Positions 32,688 to 42,701 of a stretch of DNA of 64,000 nucleotides are shown piece by piece (the stretch's first letter is position 1; every line of letters starts with the position of its first letter). This DNA is from Algibacter_G agarivorans (lineage in GTDB: Bacteria > Bacteroidota > Bacteroidia > Flavobacteriales > Flavobacteriaceae). A program made the position numbers and the translations under genes. The stretch lies in NCBI RefSeq assembly GCF_039543245.1, contig NZ_BAABJJ010000035.1, positions 1 to 64,000 of the forward strand, given 5' to 3'. Under the pieces are notes generated by a model that saw only the letters and a program-made list of their open reading frames with translations, was not told the DNA's origin and did no database searches.

Positions 32688-35522
32688 TTACCCAACAATA
32701 TTTACAATCTTACCAGGAACCACAATCACTTTTTTAGGCGTTCTTCCTCCTAATTGCTCTTGTGTTTTTTCGTGTGCTAAAACAGCAGCCTCAATATCAT
32801 CCTTACTCATATCCATTGGCAATTCCATAGTAAAACGCATTTTACCATTAAATGAAATGGGGTAATTTTTGCTGCTTTCAACTAAATGACTGGCATCAAA
32901 TTCTGGAAAAGGTGCTTTTGAAATAGACCCGTTATTCCTTAACTGACTCCATAGCTCTTCAGCAATATGAGGTGCATAAGGCGAAATTAAAACCAATAAA
33001 GGTTCTAATATTTCCTTGCTAGTACATTTTTGAGCCGTCAACTCATTGGCCGCAATCATAAATGTAGATACCGACGTATTAAACGAAAAGTTCTCAATAT
33101 CTTCTTTTACCTTTTTAATGGTTTTATGAAGTGTTTTTAAATTGTCTTTTGTTGGTGTAGCATCTGTAACTTTCAATCCGTTATCATCAGCATATAATTT
33201 CCATAGTTTTTTAAGGAACGAGTGCACACCAGTAATTCCAGCAGTATTCCAAGGTTTGTATTGCTCTAACGGCCCTAAGAACATTTCGTATAAACGTAAA
33301 CTGTCTGCTCCGTAATCTGAAACAATATCATCTGGGTTTACGACATTATATTTAGATTTTGACATTTTCTCAACATCACGACCAACTTTATAAACTCCAT
33401 TTTCTAAAATGAATTCTGCATCCGCATAATCATCTCCAAATTCTTCATCATTCTTTAATCCTTCAATATCTAACTCATCGGAAGCATTAACATATTTCAC
33501 TTTAACATGTAATGGCTGTACTTTCTTATTTTCAATTAAACCAAAAGATAAATAGGTATTTGTACCTTCCTCTCTATAAACAAAAGCACTAGTCCCCAAA
33601 ATCATGCCCTGGTTAATCAGCTTCTTTGCATATTCATCAACAGGCACAACACCTTTATCAAACAAGAATTTTTGCCAAAAACGAGAATACAATAAATGCC
33701 CTGTGGCATGCTCGCTTCCACCTATGTATAAATCTACATCTTTCCAATAATTAAGTGCTTCTTTACTTGCAAACTCTTCGGTGTTATTGGCATCCATATA
33801 GCGATTAAAATACCAAGAACTTCCTGCCCAACCTGGCATCGTATTCAACTCTAAAGGGTGAATGGTTTTATTATCAATCAAGTCATTTGAAACCACTTCA
33901 TTCTTCTCAGTATCCCAAGCCCAAACTGTGGCGTTTCCTAATGGTGGCTCGCCCGTTTCGGTTGGTAAATACTTTTCAACTTCCGGTAGTTTTATTGGTA
34001 AATGTGCGGCATCAATCATTTGTGGCATCCCATTCACATAGTAAACAGGAAAAGGTTCTCCCCAATAACGTTGTCTGCTAAAAACCGCATCACGCAAACG
34101 GTAGTTGGTTTTTCCTTGACCTTGCCCTATTTGCTCCAACTCATAAATAGCACGCTTGGTTGCTTTTTTATAATTCATCCCGTTTAGGAAATCACTATTT
34201 CCAATCACAGTTTTTTCTTTATCTGAAAAGGCTTCTTCAGAAATATCAACACCATCAAAAATATTTGGAATTGGAATACCAAAATGTTTAGCAAAGGCGT
34301 AATCACGTTCATCACCACAAGGCACAGACATTACTGCTCCGGTACCATAACCTGCTAATACGTAATCCCCAATCCAAACTGGAATAGGTTCTTTTGAAAA
34401 CGGATGTTCTGCATAAGCACCTGTAAAAACTCCTGAAATGGTTTTTACATCTGCCATCCTATCGCGTTCACTACGTTTAGCTGTTTTTAAAATATAAGCA
34501 TCAACAGCTTCTTTTTGTTCTGGCGTTGTTATTTGTGACACCAACTCGTGTTCTGGCGCTAGTGTCATAAAACTAACTCCAAAAATAGTATCGGGTCTTG
34601 TTGTGAAAACGTCTATAACATCAGATTGCTTCGTTTCACTCGCAATGACGTTAAACGTTACAGAAGCACCAACAGATTTTCCAATCCAGTTACGTTGACT
34701 TTCCTTTAAAGAATCTGTCCAGTCAATTTTTTCTAAACCTTGAAGTAAACGTTCTGCATAAGCAGAAATACGCATACTCCATTGGGTCATCTTCTTTCTA
34801 ATTACAGGATGACCACCACGCTCAGAAACGCCATTTACTATTTCATCATTTGCTAAAACGGTTCCTAAAGCAGGACACCAGTTAACTTCGGTTTCAGCTA
34901 AATAGGTTAATCTATATTGTAATAATATTTGTTGTTGTTTTTCAGAAGAAAAAGCATTCCAGTCTTCTGCAGAAAAAGGTTCGATATTGTCATCGCAAAC
35001 CGCATTGACATTTTCGTTGCCTTCAGAAGAAAAAATCGTTTCTAATACTGAAATATCTTCAGCTTTATCGGTATGATTATTATACCAAGAATTGAACAAT
35101 TGGATAAATATCCACTGCGTCCATTTGTAATAACTTGGGTCGGATGTTCTAACCTCACGGGACCAATCGAATGAAAATCCAATTTGATCTAATTGACGAC
35201 GGTATGTTTTTATATTTTCGGCAGTTGTAATAGCTGGGTGTTGCCCTGTTTGTATCGCATATTGTTCAGCCGGCAATCCAAAACTATCATAACCTTGTGG
35301 ATGCAATACATTAAATCCTTGATGACGTTTGTAACGCGCATAAATATCGGAAGCAATATACCCTAACGGATGACCAACGTGTAAGCCGGCGCCACTTGGG
35401 TAAGGAAACATATCCAAAACATAGTATTTTGGTTTATCGCTTCCATTTATGGCTTTAAATGTTTGGTTTTCTGCCCAATATTTTTGCCATTTGGCTTCAA
35501 TTTCGTTGAAATTGTACTTCAT
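32688..35522 (-). CDS. leuS: Leucine--tRNA ligase
   Basis: This 944-residue class I synthetase has the HIGH-type motif (FPYPSGAGLHVGHPLGY, residues 36-52), a CP1 editing domain with VFTTRPDTIFG, and the KMSKS loop EKMSKSKYNVVNPDD near residue 722. ATG at 35522 (MKYNFNEIEAKWQ) matches the family start; an in-frame ATG two codons upstream is possible. An unusual feature is an in-frame dispersed repeat at 34622-34649 that encodes VIASETKQSD just before the editing-domain motif. Its 3' side faces a repeat-rich gap. Confidence 0.96.
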   Translation of the reverse strand: MKYNFNEIEAKWQKYWAENQTFKAINGSDKPKYYVLDMFPYPSGAGLHVGHPLGYIASDIYARYKRHQGFNVLHPQGYDSFGLPAEQYAIQTGQHPAITTAENIKTYRRQLDQIGFSFDWSREVRTSDPSYYKWTQWIFIQLFNSWYNNHTDKAEDISVLETIFSSEGNENVNAVCDDNIEPFSAEDWNAFSSEKQQQILLQYRLTYLAETEVNWCPALGTVLANDEIVNGVSERGGHPVIRKKMTQWSMRISAYAERLLQGLEKIDWTDSLKESQRNWIGKSVGASVTFNVIASETKQSDVIDVFTTRPDTIFGVSFMTLAPEHELVSQITTPEQKEAVDAYILKTAKRSERDRMADVKTISGVFTGAYAEHPFSKEPIPVWIGDYVLAGYGTGAVMSVPCGDERDYAFAKHFGIPIPNIFDGVDISEEAFSDKEKTVIGNSDFLNGMNYKKATKRAIYELEQIGQGQGKTNYRLRDAVFSRQRYWGEPFPVYYVNGMPQMIDAAHLPIKLPEVEKYLPTETGEPPLGNATVWAWDTEKNEVVSNDLIDNKTIHPLELNTMPGWAGSSWYFNRYMDANNTEEFASKEALNYWKDVDLYIGGSEHATGHLLYSRFWQKFLFDKGVVPVDEYAKKLINQGMILGTSAFVYREEGTNTYLSFGLIENKKVQPLHVKVKYVNASDELDIEGLKNDEEFGDDYADAEFILENGVYKVGRDVEKMSKSKYNVVNPDDIVSDYGADSLRLYEMFLGPLEQYKPWNTAGITGVHSFLKKLWKLYADDNGLKVTDATPTKDNLKTLHKTIKKVKEDIENFSFNTSVSTFMIAANELTAQKCTSKEILEPLLVLISPYAPHIAEELWSQLRNNGSISKAPFPEFDASHLVESSKNYPISFNGKMRFTMELPMDMSKDDIEAAVLAHEKTQEQLGGRTPKKVIVVPGKIVNIVG
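34622..34649 (-). repeat. In-frame GTCATTGCGAG-type repeat inside leuS
   Basis: The minus strand reads GTCATTGCGAGTGAAACGAA followed by GCAATCTG, a textbook copy of a repeat that is usually found between genes. Related, more diverged copies lie at 5963-5995 and 32426-32456. Here it encodes VIASETKQS within LeuRS, between GASVTFN and the conserved VFTTRPDTIFG. Confidence 0.75.
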
Positions 35523-35673
35523 TATCATCCTTTTTAAGAAGTTGCAAATTTACGTTTTAAATAGAAATATGACCGCTTAATGCACAAAAAATGAGTTTGC
35601 TAAATATTTGTAAAATATTACGTTTACTTTTGGCTCAAAATAAAAATTAATTCAACACAATTAGATTACAGCA

Positions 35674-36591
35674 TTGACAAAGAGCAGTATCGTAAAAGCA
35701 CATCTTGCCTTATTTGGAACGCATGTTATTTATGCCGCCAACCATTTTATTGCTAAAGGCATAATGCCTGAAAAATTAAATCCTACACCGTTTGTGTTAT
35801 TTCGTGTTTTAGGAGCTGGTTTGTTGTTTTGGTTTATCAAGTTATTCATAAAAGAAAAAGTAGAAAAAAGAGATTTTTTAAGACTTATAATCTGCGGACT
35901 ATTTGGAGCTTCTTGCAATCAACTTTTTTTCTTGCATGGCTTAAACTTAACATCACCTATTGATACGTCTATTATCATGACTTCTGCTCCTGCTGTCGTT
36001 TTTGTTTTCAGCATGATTCTATTAAAGGAAAAAGTAACCAAAAACAAATTAATTGGCTTAAGTATTGGGGCTATAGGCGCTATTGGTTTAGTTTGGTATG
36101 GTCAAGTGGCAGAAGGTGCAAGTGGTTTTTTAGGGAATCTCTTTGTTTTTCTGAATGTGATATTCTATTCGCTTTATCAAGTAGCCGTTAAACCTTTGAT
36201 GAACAAATATCATTTCATTACTATAATTAGCTGGGTGTTTTTATTTGGGTTATTATTTCTTATTCCTTTTGGAATAAATGATGTTTTGCACAATACTAAT
36301 TATGACTTATTCGACTTTAATACCTACATGGTTATTGCTTATGTCATTGTTTTTACTACATTCCTAGCCTTTCTCTTTAATATTTATGCGCTAAGGCAAG
36401 TTTCACCATCAGTAGCTGGCAGTTATACTTATGTGCAACCAGCCGTAAGTTTCACCATTGTTCTTATTTTATCATTGCTTTTTAATATAGATACTTATAA
36501 TGACGACATTAATATAATTAAGATTCTATCTTGCTTTTTTGTGATTATTGGGGTCTATTTAATTAGTGAAAAGCCAAAGGCTATCCCTTAA
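35674..36591 (+). CDS. EamA/DMT family transporter
   Basis: This 305-residue membrane protein has ten hydrophobic helices in two EamA halves (first half ending near residue 140, second from FLGNLFVFLNVIFYSLYQV). The family exports amino acids, purines or other metabolites; the substrate is unknown. The start is a TTG (TTGACAAAG), because no in-frame ATG occurs until well inside the first helices. It is divergent from leuS. A TACTTTTG box at 35625-35632 could be its -7 element. Confidence 0.85.
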   Translation: MTKSSIVKAHLALFGTHVIYAANHFIAKGIMPEKLNPTPFVLFRVLGAGLLFWFIKLFIKEKVEKRDFLRLIICGLFGASCNQLFFLHGLNLTSPIDTSIIMTSAPAVVFVFSMILLKEKVTKNKLIGLSIGAIGAIGLVWYGQVAEGASGFLGNLFVFLNVIFYSLYQVAVKPLMNKYHFITIISWVFLFGLLFLIPFGINDVLHNTNYDLFDFNTYMVIAYVIVFTTFLAFLFNIYALRQVSPSVAGSYTYVQPAVSFTIVLILSLLFNIDTYNDDINIIKILSCFFVIIGVYLISEKPKAIP

Positions 36592-36769
36592 TAAGTTGTT
36601 GTTTCCAACATTATTGATATGTTTTAGTTAATATAATATTTTGAAGAGGTTCCCTGCAGATGGTTATTGGGGTCAGGCATGACAATTTCAAATGAAATCA
36701 AAAGACTTTTAGCCTTTTGAAGTTTTATTAAAATACTTTATTATTTTTACGTTTTAATCCAATTACTAC

Positions 36770-37648
36770 ATGAGTTCATCATTTGAAAAACACCAAAACC
36801 GCAGACTAATTTCTTCATACTTTTCTGTCGTTTTGAGTATTGCTTTAGTCTTGTTTTTATTGGGTTTATTGGGTATGCTGATTTTAAATGCAAAAAAAGT
36901 ATCGGATCACTTTAAGGAGCAAGTCGTGGTGACCATTTATTTAAAAGATAATGCCAAAGACGTTGAAACCAAACAACTGGAAAAAAGCTTGGCGATGGCG
37001 GATTATGTGAAATCTACCGAATATGTATCTAAAGAACAGGCTGCCGAATTTATGAAAGCTGAAAATGGGGAGGATTTTATGGATTTTGTAGGTTACAACC
37101 CGCTTCAAAACTCTATTGATGTGCATTTAAAAGCCGATTTTGTTACTTCTGAACATCTTGATAAAATTTCTACAGAAGCGACAAATAAAAGCTTTGTGGA
37201 AGAAGTGACTTATGATAATGACCTCGTTAATCTAATGAACGATAACGTGAAGAAAATTAGTTTTTGGGTGCTGGTTATTAGTGCTATTTTCACCTTAATT
37301 GCTGTATTACTCATCAATAGTTCTATTCGCTTAGCAGTATATTCTAAACGATTTACAATAAAAACCATGCAAATGGTTGGTGCTACTAAACAGTTTATTC
37401 GTCGCCCATTTGTTTGGAAAAGTGTACGCTTAGGCATGATTGGCGCTTTTTTGGCACTCATAGGAATGGCAATTGTTCTATATTATTTAAACAAAACATT
37501 CACTGAGCTAGAATTGCTAAGCAACCCTGTTTTAGTAGCGCTATTATTTGTTTTTGTATTTGCTTTAGGTATTATTATTACTTGGATAAGTACACATTTT
37601 GCAACACAACGTTTCTTGAATTTGAAGACGGATGAGTTGTATTATTGA
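36770..37648 (+). CDS. ftsX: Cell division protein FtsX (ABC transporter permease)
   Basis: This 292-residue protein has one N-terminal helix (about residues 20-42), a periplasmic domain (VTIYLKDNAKDVETKQL) and three C-terminal helices with the FtsX-like permease motif (TIKTMQMVGATKQFIRRPF). With FtsE it controls peptidoglycan hydrolases at the division septum. ftsE is not in this window. DUF3098 follows, as is usual in flavobacteria. Confidence 0.93.
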   Translation: MSSSFEKHQNRRLISSYFSVVLSIALVLFLLGLLGMLILNAKKVSDHFKEQVVVTIYLKDNAKDVETKQLEKSLAMADYVKSTEYVSKEQAAEFMKAENGEDFMDFVGYNPLQNSIDVHLKADFVTSEHLDKISTEATNKSFVEEVTYDNDLVNLMNDNVKKISFWVLVISAIFTLIAVLLINSSIRLAVYSKRFTIKTMQMVGATKQFIRRPFVWKSVRLGMIGAFLALIGMAIVLYYLNKTFTELELLSNPVLVALLFVFVFALGIIITWISTHFATQRFLNLKTDELYY

Positions 37649-37718
37649 TTTTTTATATAAATGTTAAGAACCATTTTTTAATAAATGCGTTAATTTGCAT
37701 TAAGATTACGATATAGTT

Positions 37719-37973
37719 ATGGGGGAAAAAAAACGAAAAGAAGCAGCAAAGCCTGTTTTTGTATTTGGAAAGAAAAACTATAAATTCATGTTTATAGGTT
37801 TAGCATGTATTGCACTTGGTTTTATTTTAATGTCTGGTGGAGGTAGTGATGACCCAAATGTTTTTAATCCTGAAATTTTCAGTTTCCGTCGTATTCGGTT
37901 AGCGCCAATGTTGGTTCTCATTGGGTTTGGTGTTGAGATATATGCTATTCTTTTGAACCCTGATAAAAAATAA
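37719..37973 (+). CDS. DUF3098 small membrane protein
   Basis: This 84-residue protein has two hydrophobic helices flanking the conserved FNPEIFSFRRIRLAPMLVLIG segment, which identifies DUF3098. It is normally found between ftsX and uppP in Bacteroidota and may have a cell-envelope role. Here the expected next gene, uppP, is displaced by 8.7 kb. Its stop is 1 base from the end of the convergent glycerate kinase gene. Confidence 0.9.
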   Translation: MGEKKRKEAAKPVFVFGKKNYKFMFIGLACIALGFILMSGGGSDDPNVFNPEIFSFRRIRLAPMLVLIGFGVEIYAILLNPDKK

Positions 37974-37974
37974 T

Positions 37975-39096
37975 TTATAAGGTTTTAGCAAATACTTCTG
38001 CCATTTCTTTAACATAACTATATCCATTTTTCATAGCATCATCTATACCTTCTGAATGATTTAAAACAGCATCGTTATAAACTATACCGAAATCCATAAT
38101 ACTGTTTTTATCTAAATCTATAGCACCACAAAACGCTGCTACTTTTATATTTTGTGCCTTGGCAGAATTCATAACACCTTGAATTGTTTTTCCAGAGAAT
38201 GTTTGAACATCTAATTTACCTTCACCTGTAATAATCCAATCGGCTTTTTTAATTTGACTATCAAAATTAGCCAGATTTTTTACAAGTTGAATTCCAGGCT
38301 CTAAATTGCCATTTAAAAATACTTTTGTTGCAATGCCCATGCCTCCTGCTGCTCCTGCCCCTTTTATAGTTTGCGCATCCACATTAAAAACAACGTTGAT
38401 AATTTTAGACATAGATTCTAACCCTTTATCTAGCATTTCTATATCTTCATTTGACGCGCCTTTTTGGGCTCCATAAACATAAGCAGCTCCATTTTTCCCG
38501 TATAACGGATTAGTAACATCGCAAGCAATATTGAATTTTACATCGTTAAGTTTTGGAAATACCTTGGTTACATCAATAGAAATAATTTTAGACAAATTAG
38601 CACCAGTTGGTTTTACCTCATCATTATTTTTATCTAAAAAACGATAACCTAATGCCATTGCCATACCAATACCACAATCATTAGTAGCGCTACCCCCAAT
38701 ACCTAAAATAATTTCTTTAGCTCCCTTTTTTATAGCATCTGCAATCATTTCTCCCGTACCAAAGGTTGTAGCATTTTTACAATCAAATTGTTCTGGTTTT
38801 AAAAGTTTTACACCCGAAGCTTCAGCCATTTCAATAAATGCAGTTTTAGACGAATCAGAATAAAGATATGAAGCCATTACTGGATTAAAAAAGGGATTAT
38901 TTACTTCAACATTTACAACTTCTCCTTTTAAATAAAACTTTACAACTTCAATTGTGCCATCGCCACCATCTGCCAGTGGCAGTTTTATGATTTCTGTGTC
39001 AGGTTTAATATTCTTAATCCCTTCTTCAACAGCGTTGCAAAACTCTAGTCCTGTTAGTGAATTTTTAAATTTATCTGGTGCTAAAATAATTTTCAT
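37975..39096 (-). CDS. Glycerate kinase
   Basis: This 373-residue enzyme of the GlxK/GarK family phosphorylates D-glycerate with ATP, typically at C2 in this family, feeding lower glycolysis. Signatures are MKIILAPDKFKNSLTGLEF, LADGGDGTIEV, GIGGSATNDCGIGMA and GEGKLDVQTFSGKT. It is the last gene of the glycoside hydrolase - GNAT - symporter operon, 11 bases after the symporter. A glycosylglycerate hydrolase upstream would release the glycerate it uses. Confidence 0.92.
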   Translation of the reverse strand: MKIILAPDKFKNSLTGLEFCNAVEEGIKNIKPDTEIIKLPLADGGDGTIEVVKFYLKGEVVNVEVNNPFFNPVMASYLYSDSSKTAFIEMAEASGVKLLKPEQFDCKNATTFGTGEMIADAIKKGAKEIILGIGGSATNDCGIGMAMALGYRFLDKNNDEVKPTGANLSKIISIDVTKVFPKLNDVKFNIACDVTNPLYGKNGAAYVYGAQKGASNEDIEMLDKGLESMSKIINVVFNVDAQTIKGAGAAGGMGIATKVFLNGNLEPGIQLVKNLANFDSQIKKADWIITGEGKLDVQTFSGKTIQGVMNSAKAQNIKVAAFCGAIDLDKNSIMDFGIVYNDAVLNHSEGIDDAMKNGYSYVKEMAEVFAKTL

Positions 39097-39107
39097 ATGT
39101 CAAAACT

Positions 39108-40754
39108 TTAACTTAAAAGTGCTGGTAAAAAATAACTAAGGATTATAATAAATACAAAAAAGGCTAGAAGAATATACACTTCTTTTATCATGAAATCTTT
39201 CTTTGTTATTTTGACGTTAAAATTAGAAATCTTTTTAATTTCCGTTTTACTTGTTAAAGCACTAACACTATAAGCAACTACCAATGCTATGATGACACCT
39301 GTAAAGTTTAGCCATATCCAAAAAATATTAAATCCTAAATCGATATGAAATAATTCTTGAATGGTTTTTGAAAACACTAGGTTGATAAGTACTGCTGAAA
39401 TAATAGCAGCGTTCATACCTATGTGATTCACTTTTTTTGAAAAAAACGCTAAAAAGAAAGTGACTAATACAGGGCCGTAAAACACAGATCCAATGGCGTT
39501 TATAATTTCTATTACCGCACTTTTACTGCCTCCAAATAAGAAGGCACTGGCAATACAAACAGCACCCCAAAAAACCACTGACCCTTTTGAAATAATCATG
39601 TATTTCTTGTCAGTTAGTTTTACTTTACCTCTATTAAAGAAATCTTCTACTGTTACTGCAGAAAGGGAATTTACCGTAGAACTTAAAGAAGACATCGCTG
39701 CCGATAATATTCCTACCATCAAAATTCCTATTAAACCATGTGGCAAATATTTCATAATAAAAACGGGCACCATTAAATCTGCTTTAACACCATGAGCGGC
39801 ATATTCATCTGGAAAATATTTTTGAGTAGTCATAGCAATTTCTTCAAGAAAATCTGGTGCTAGAGTAATCAAGCCTCCAATTACTAAACCCATAATACAA
39901 TATATTAAAACTACGGGGAATCTTAAGAGTCCATTAGCCAATAACAAGGTTCTTATTGTTTTTTCATCTTTTGCGGATAACATACGTTGCGCTTGGGTTT
40001 GATCGCATCCATAATATGAGGCATATAGAAAGAAGCCTCCAATTATCATTGGTAATAAACCATATTCACTACCTTCTCCTATTCCTAAATTATAATCGAT
40101 AACTTGTAATCTTTCAGCATCAAAACCAGCAGTTAAACCTCCATGTTCTTGGAGTAGATTCCATCCAAAATATAAGCAAATAATTAAGCCTGCAAATAAA
40201 ATAATCATCTGTATAGCATCTCCCCATACAACAGCTTTCATACCGCCTTGCCATGAATAAATAATGGTAATAATACTTATTATTAGTATGGTATAAACAA
40301 AGTCAATATCTAAAACTGCTTGTAATATAATGGCAATAGTATACACCATTACCCCAGTTCCGAGAGCTCTACTTATTTGAAAAACGATGCTTAATATTAA
40401 TCGTGTTGATGTACTAAAGCGTTTCTCTACAAATTCATAAATACTAACGACTCCGGATCTAAATAAAGGAGGAATTATGACAATCATTATAAAAATCATG
40501 GCGAGCGGGACAGCAAACTCAAAGGTTAGCCATTTCATACCGCCTCCTAGTTTTAGGCCTACAAAAGCAGGAGCTGAAATGAAACTGATAGCAGATAATT
40601 GAGTTGCCATTGTAGAAAGGCTTAAGGGAAACCATCCCATACTTTTTCCTCCTAAAAAGTAATCTTTAGAATCTTTATTATCCTTAAAAAAGAATCCCAT
40701 TCCTAAGAAAAATATAATATAAAATATGACGATACTATAGTCTAGCCAATTCAT
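39108..40754 (-). CDS. Sodium:solute symporter (SSS family)
   Basis: This 548-residue membrane protein has about 14 hydrophobic helices and the LeuT-like SSS core: FLGGKSMGWFPLSLSTMATQLSAISF at the N-terminus and GILMVGILSAAMSSLSSTVNSLSAVT near residues 315-345. It resembles the sugar (SglT-like) branch. From its place between the hydrolase and glycerate kinase, it probably carries either the intact glycosylglycerate or its products across the inner membrane with sodium. Confidence 0.9.
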   Translation of the reverse strand: MNWLDYSIVIFYIIFFLGMGFFFKDNKDSKDYFLGGKSMGWFPLSLSTMATQLSAISFISAPAFVGLKLGGGMKWLTFEFAVPLAMIFIMIVIIPPLFRSGVVSIYEFVEKRFSTSTRLILSIVFQISRALGTGVMVYTIAIILQAVLDIDFVYTILIISIITIIYSWQGGMKAVVWGDAIQMIILFAGLIICLYFGWNLLQEHGGLTAGFDAERLQVIDYNLGIGEGSEYGLLPMIIGGFFLYASYYGCDQTQAQRMLSAKDEKTIRTLLLANGLLRFPVVLIYCIMGLVIGGLITLAPDFLEEIAMTTQKYFPDEYAAHGVKADLMVPVFIMKYLPHGLIGILMVGILSAAMSSLSSTVNSLSAVTVEDFFNRGKVKLTDKKYMIISKGSVVFWGAVCIASAFLFGGSKSAVIEIINAIGSVFYGPVLVTFFLAFFSKKVNHIGMNAAIISAVLINLVFSKTIQELFHIDLGFNIFWIWLNFTGVIIALVVAYSVSALTSKTEIKKISNFNVKITKKDFMIKEVYILLAFFVFIIILSYFLPALLS

Positions 40755-40765
40755 AATTTAAAGTT

Positions 40766-41371
40766 TTAGTGTTTAGTTAGTTTGTGTTTTAATTCTGTTT
40801 TCGCTGTTTCAAGCCATTCATCTTTTAGAATGCTCAATAAAATAATATCTGCTCTCCCGTTACCATTAATAGCAGGAATAAAGTTTCGTAATACGCCTTC
40901 TTCACTACAACCCACACTTTTCATAGCGGCTATGCTTATTTTATTTTCGGCATGAGCTCCAAAACCTACACGTTCTAATTCTAACGTTTCAAATGCAAAT
41001 TGAAATAGTAACCATTTACAATGTTTATTTAATCCTGTACCGCGAAAATCCTTTCCGTACCATGTATGTCCTAGTTTAATAGTTTTTAATTCATATGAAT
41101 AATCATAAAATCTTGTTGTTCCGGCATACTGCTTTTTAATTTTATCAAAAACTACAAAAGGATATTCTTTATGATGCTTTCTATTATGAACAGTTAATGA
41201 AATATAATGAGTTAAGTTTTCTAAACCGTTTCCTTTTTCAAGAAAATAGGTCCATAGATTTGGTTCTTTTGAAATATCTAATAAACGCTCAACATGTTCT
41301 ATCTTAAGAGGCATTAGTTTCACATAATCATCCTCTAAAACATAATCTTGTGAGAAATCTAATTGCGACAC
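40766..41371 (-). CDS. GNAT family N-acetyltransferase (RimJ/RimL-like)
   Basis: The 201 residues match the RimJ/RimL type of GNAT: KLGHTWYGKDFRGTGLNKHCKWLLFQFAFE and AENKISIAAMKSVGC. These normally acetylate N-terminal or small-molecule amines. It is embedded in the glycosylglycerate operon with 6 bases to the hydrolase and 11 to the symporter. Its substrate and its reason for being there are unclear: it could act on an amino-containing substrate or be a passenger. Confidence 0.85.
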   Translation of the reverse strand: MSQLDFSQDYVLEDDYVKLMPLKIEHVERLLDISKEPNLWTYFLEKGNGLENLTHYISLTVHNRKHHKEYPFVVFDKIKKQYAGTTRFYDYSYELKTIKLGHTWYGKDFRGTGLNKHCKWLLFQFAFETLELERVGFGAHAENKISIAAMKSVGCSEEGVLRNFIPAINGNGRADIILLSILKDEWLETAKTELKHKLTKH

Positions 41372-41377
41372 TTATAT

Positions 41378-42685
41378 CTAACTTTCAAGTAAATCAATTA
41401 ATAGAGCAGCACTCCAAGAAAAATTATTACCACCATAACCTGCTTTTCCATTTTGGTGCATTTCTTTTCTTGAATCAAAATATTCGTAAAATCCATTCTT
41501 TTCAAGAATTTCAATGGTATCTTGTTTTACTCGTTCTGCAATTTCGGTATAACCATAAGTTTTTAATCCATTATACAACATCCAGTTTAAATTTACCCAA
41601 ACTGGCCCTCTCCAATATTTTTTAGGATTGAAGCGTTCGCTAGTAGGATCAAAAGAAGCACATAAATATTGATGGTCTCCACCAAACTTATCCATCATGA
41701 CTTTCACTAGAGATTCTGCTCTTTCTTTGTTTGGAATGCCAGCATATAATGGTGAAAATGATGATGACGATAAATACCGAAGTGGTCTTTCATTTCTTAA
41801 ATCATAATGTACATACGCTCCAAGTTCTTCATCAAACAATTTGCTATTAAATGACTGAATACTCTTTTCTTGCCACTTTTTTAATTGGCTTACTTTTTCA
41901 GTATTCCCTAACTTTTCATATAAATTGATTAAACTCTGATTAGATTTAATCAACATGGAATTAAACAGTGGATCTTGTACTAAAAATGGCGATAGTTCAG
42001 CTATTTTTTCGTCACTATAATTATGTTCTTTTGCAATATCAATGATATACAAATAATGGTCGTATTCTCTTTTTGATGGTCTTTCGGAAGCATCAACGTG
42101 CGTCGTGTCTCGCCTTTCAAAAGTGTACTCTGGAGGATTCATAGTATCCCAAATATCATCCCAAATAGGAGAATTATCTGTGCCAGATTCCCAATTATGA
42201 TATATATAAACAAGTCCTTCGTTTTGAGGGTCTCTGTTTTTATAGAAATACTCATGATTAAAGTAAACCTTATCAATAGTCTTTTCTATAAACTTCAAAG
42301 TTGAATCTTTGTCTTTGCTAATGCGGTATATTTCTTCTAACACAAAACCTGTTACTGGAGGCTGTGTCATGCCTGTTGATTTGTATTTTTTTGATGATTG
42401 GGGATGTAAATCAGATAGATGAAAATCTGGACCTGGAAAATATGTATCGGTGTCAGTATGAAAAATAATATGTGGAATAAAACCATTACCCCATTGTGCA
42501 TCCAACAACGTTTCAATTTCTCTTTCGGCCTTTACCATATCAAAATGAGCAAACCCGATAGCAATTAAACCTGAATCCCAAAACCATTGGAATGGATACA
42601 AATTAGCACAAGGTATACTAAAACCAACTTCATCTTTCCAATTACTATCTAGAACTTTTATTGCTCGGTTTTTTAATTCTTTCAT
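41378..42685 (-). CDS. MGH1-like glycoside hydrolase (GH63-type; probable glycosylglycerate hydrolase)
   Basis: This 435-residue (alpha/alpha)6-type hydrolase has no signal peptide, so it is cytoplasmic. Landmarks are LYPFQWFWDSGLIAIGFAHF (residues 27-46), NWESGTDNSPIWDD (around 165-178, holding a likely catalytic acid), KYWRGPVWVNLNWMLYNGL and a C-terminal GYGGNNFSWSAAL. Length and motifs resemble the mannosylglycerate/glucosylglycerate hydrolase branch of GH63. The product glycerate would be phosphorylated by the glycerate kinase of the same operon. Trehalase-like or glucosidase activity on another small glycoside is the main alternative. Confidence 0.75.
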   Translation of the reverse strand: MKELKNRAIKVLDSNWKDEVGFSIPCANLYPFQWFWDSGLIAIGFAHFDMVKAEREIETLLDAQWGNGFIPHIIFHTDTDTYFPGPDFHLSDLHPQSSKKYKSTGMTQPPVTGFVLEEIYRISKDKDSTLKFIEKTIDKVYFNHEYFYKNRDPQNEGLVYIYHNWESGTDNSPIWDDIWDTMNPPEYTFERRDTTHVDASERPSKREYDHYLYIIDIAKEHNYSDEKIAELSPFLVQDPLFNSMLIKSNQSLINLYEKLGNTEKVSQLKKWQEKSIQSFNSKLFDEELGAYVHYDLRNERPLRYLSSSSFSPLYAGIPNKERAESLVKVMMDKFGGDHQYLCASFDPTSERFNPKKYWRGPVWVNLNWMLYNGLKTYGYTEIAERVKQDTIEILEKNGFYEYFDSRKEMHQNGKAGYGGNNFSWSAALLIDLLES

Positions 42686-42701
42686 AATATTTTTCGATTT
42701 T

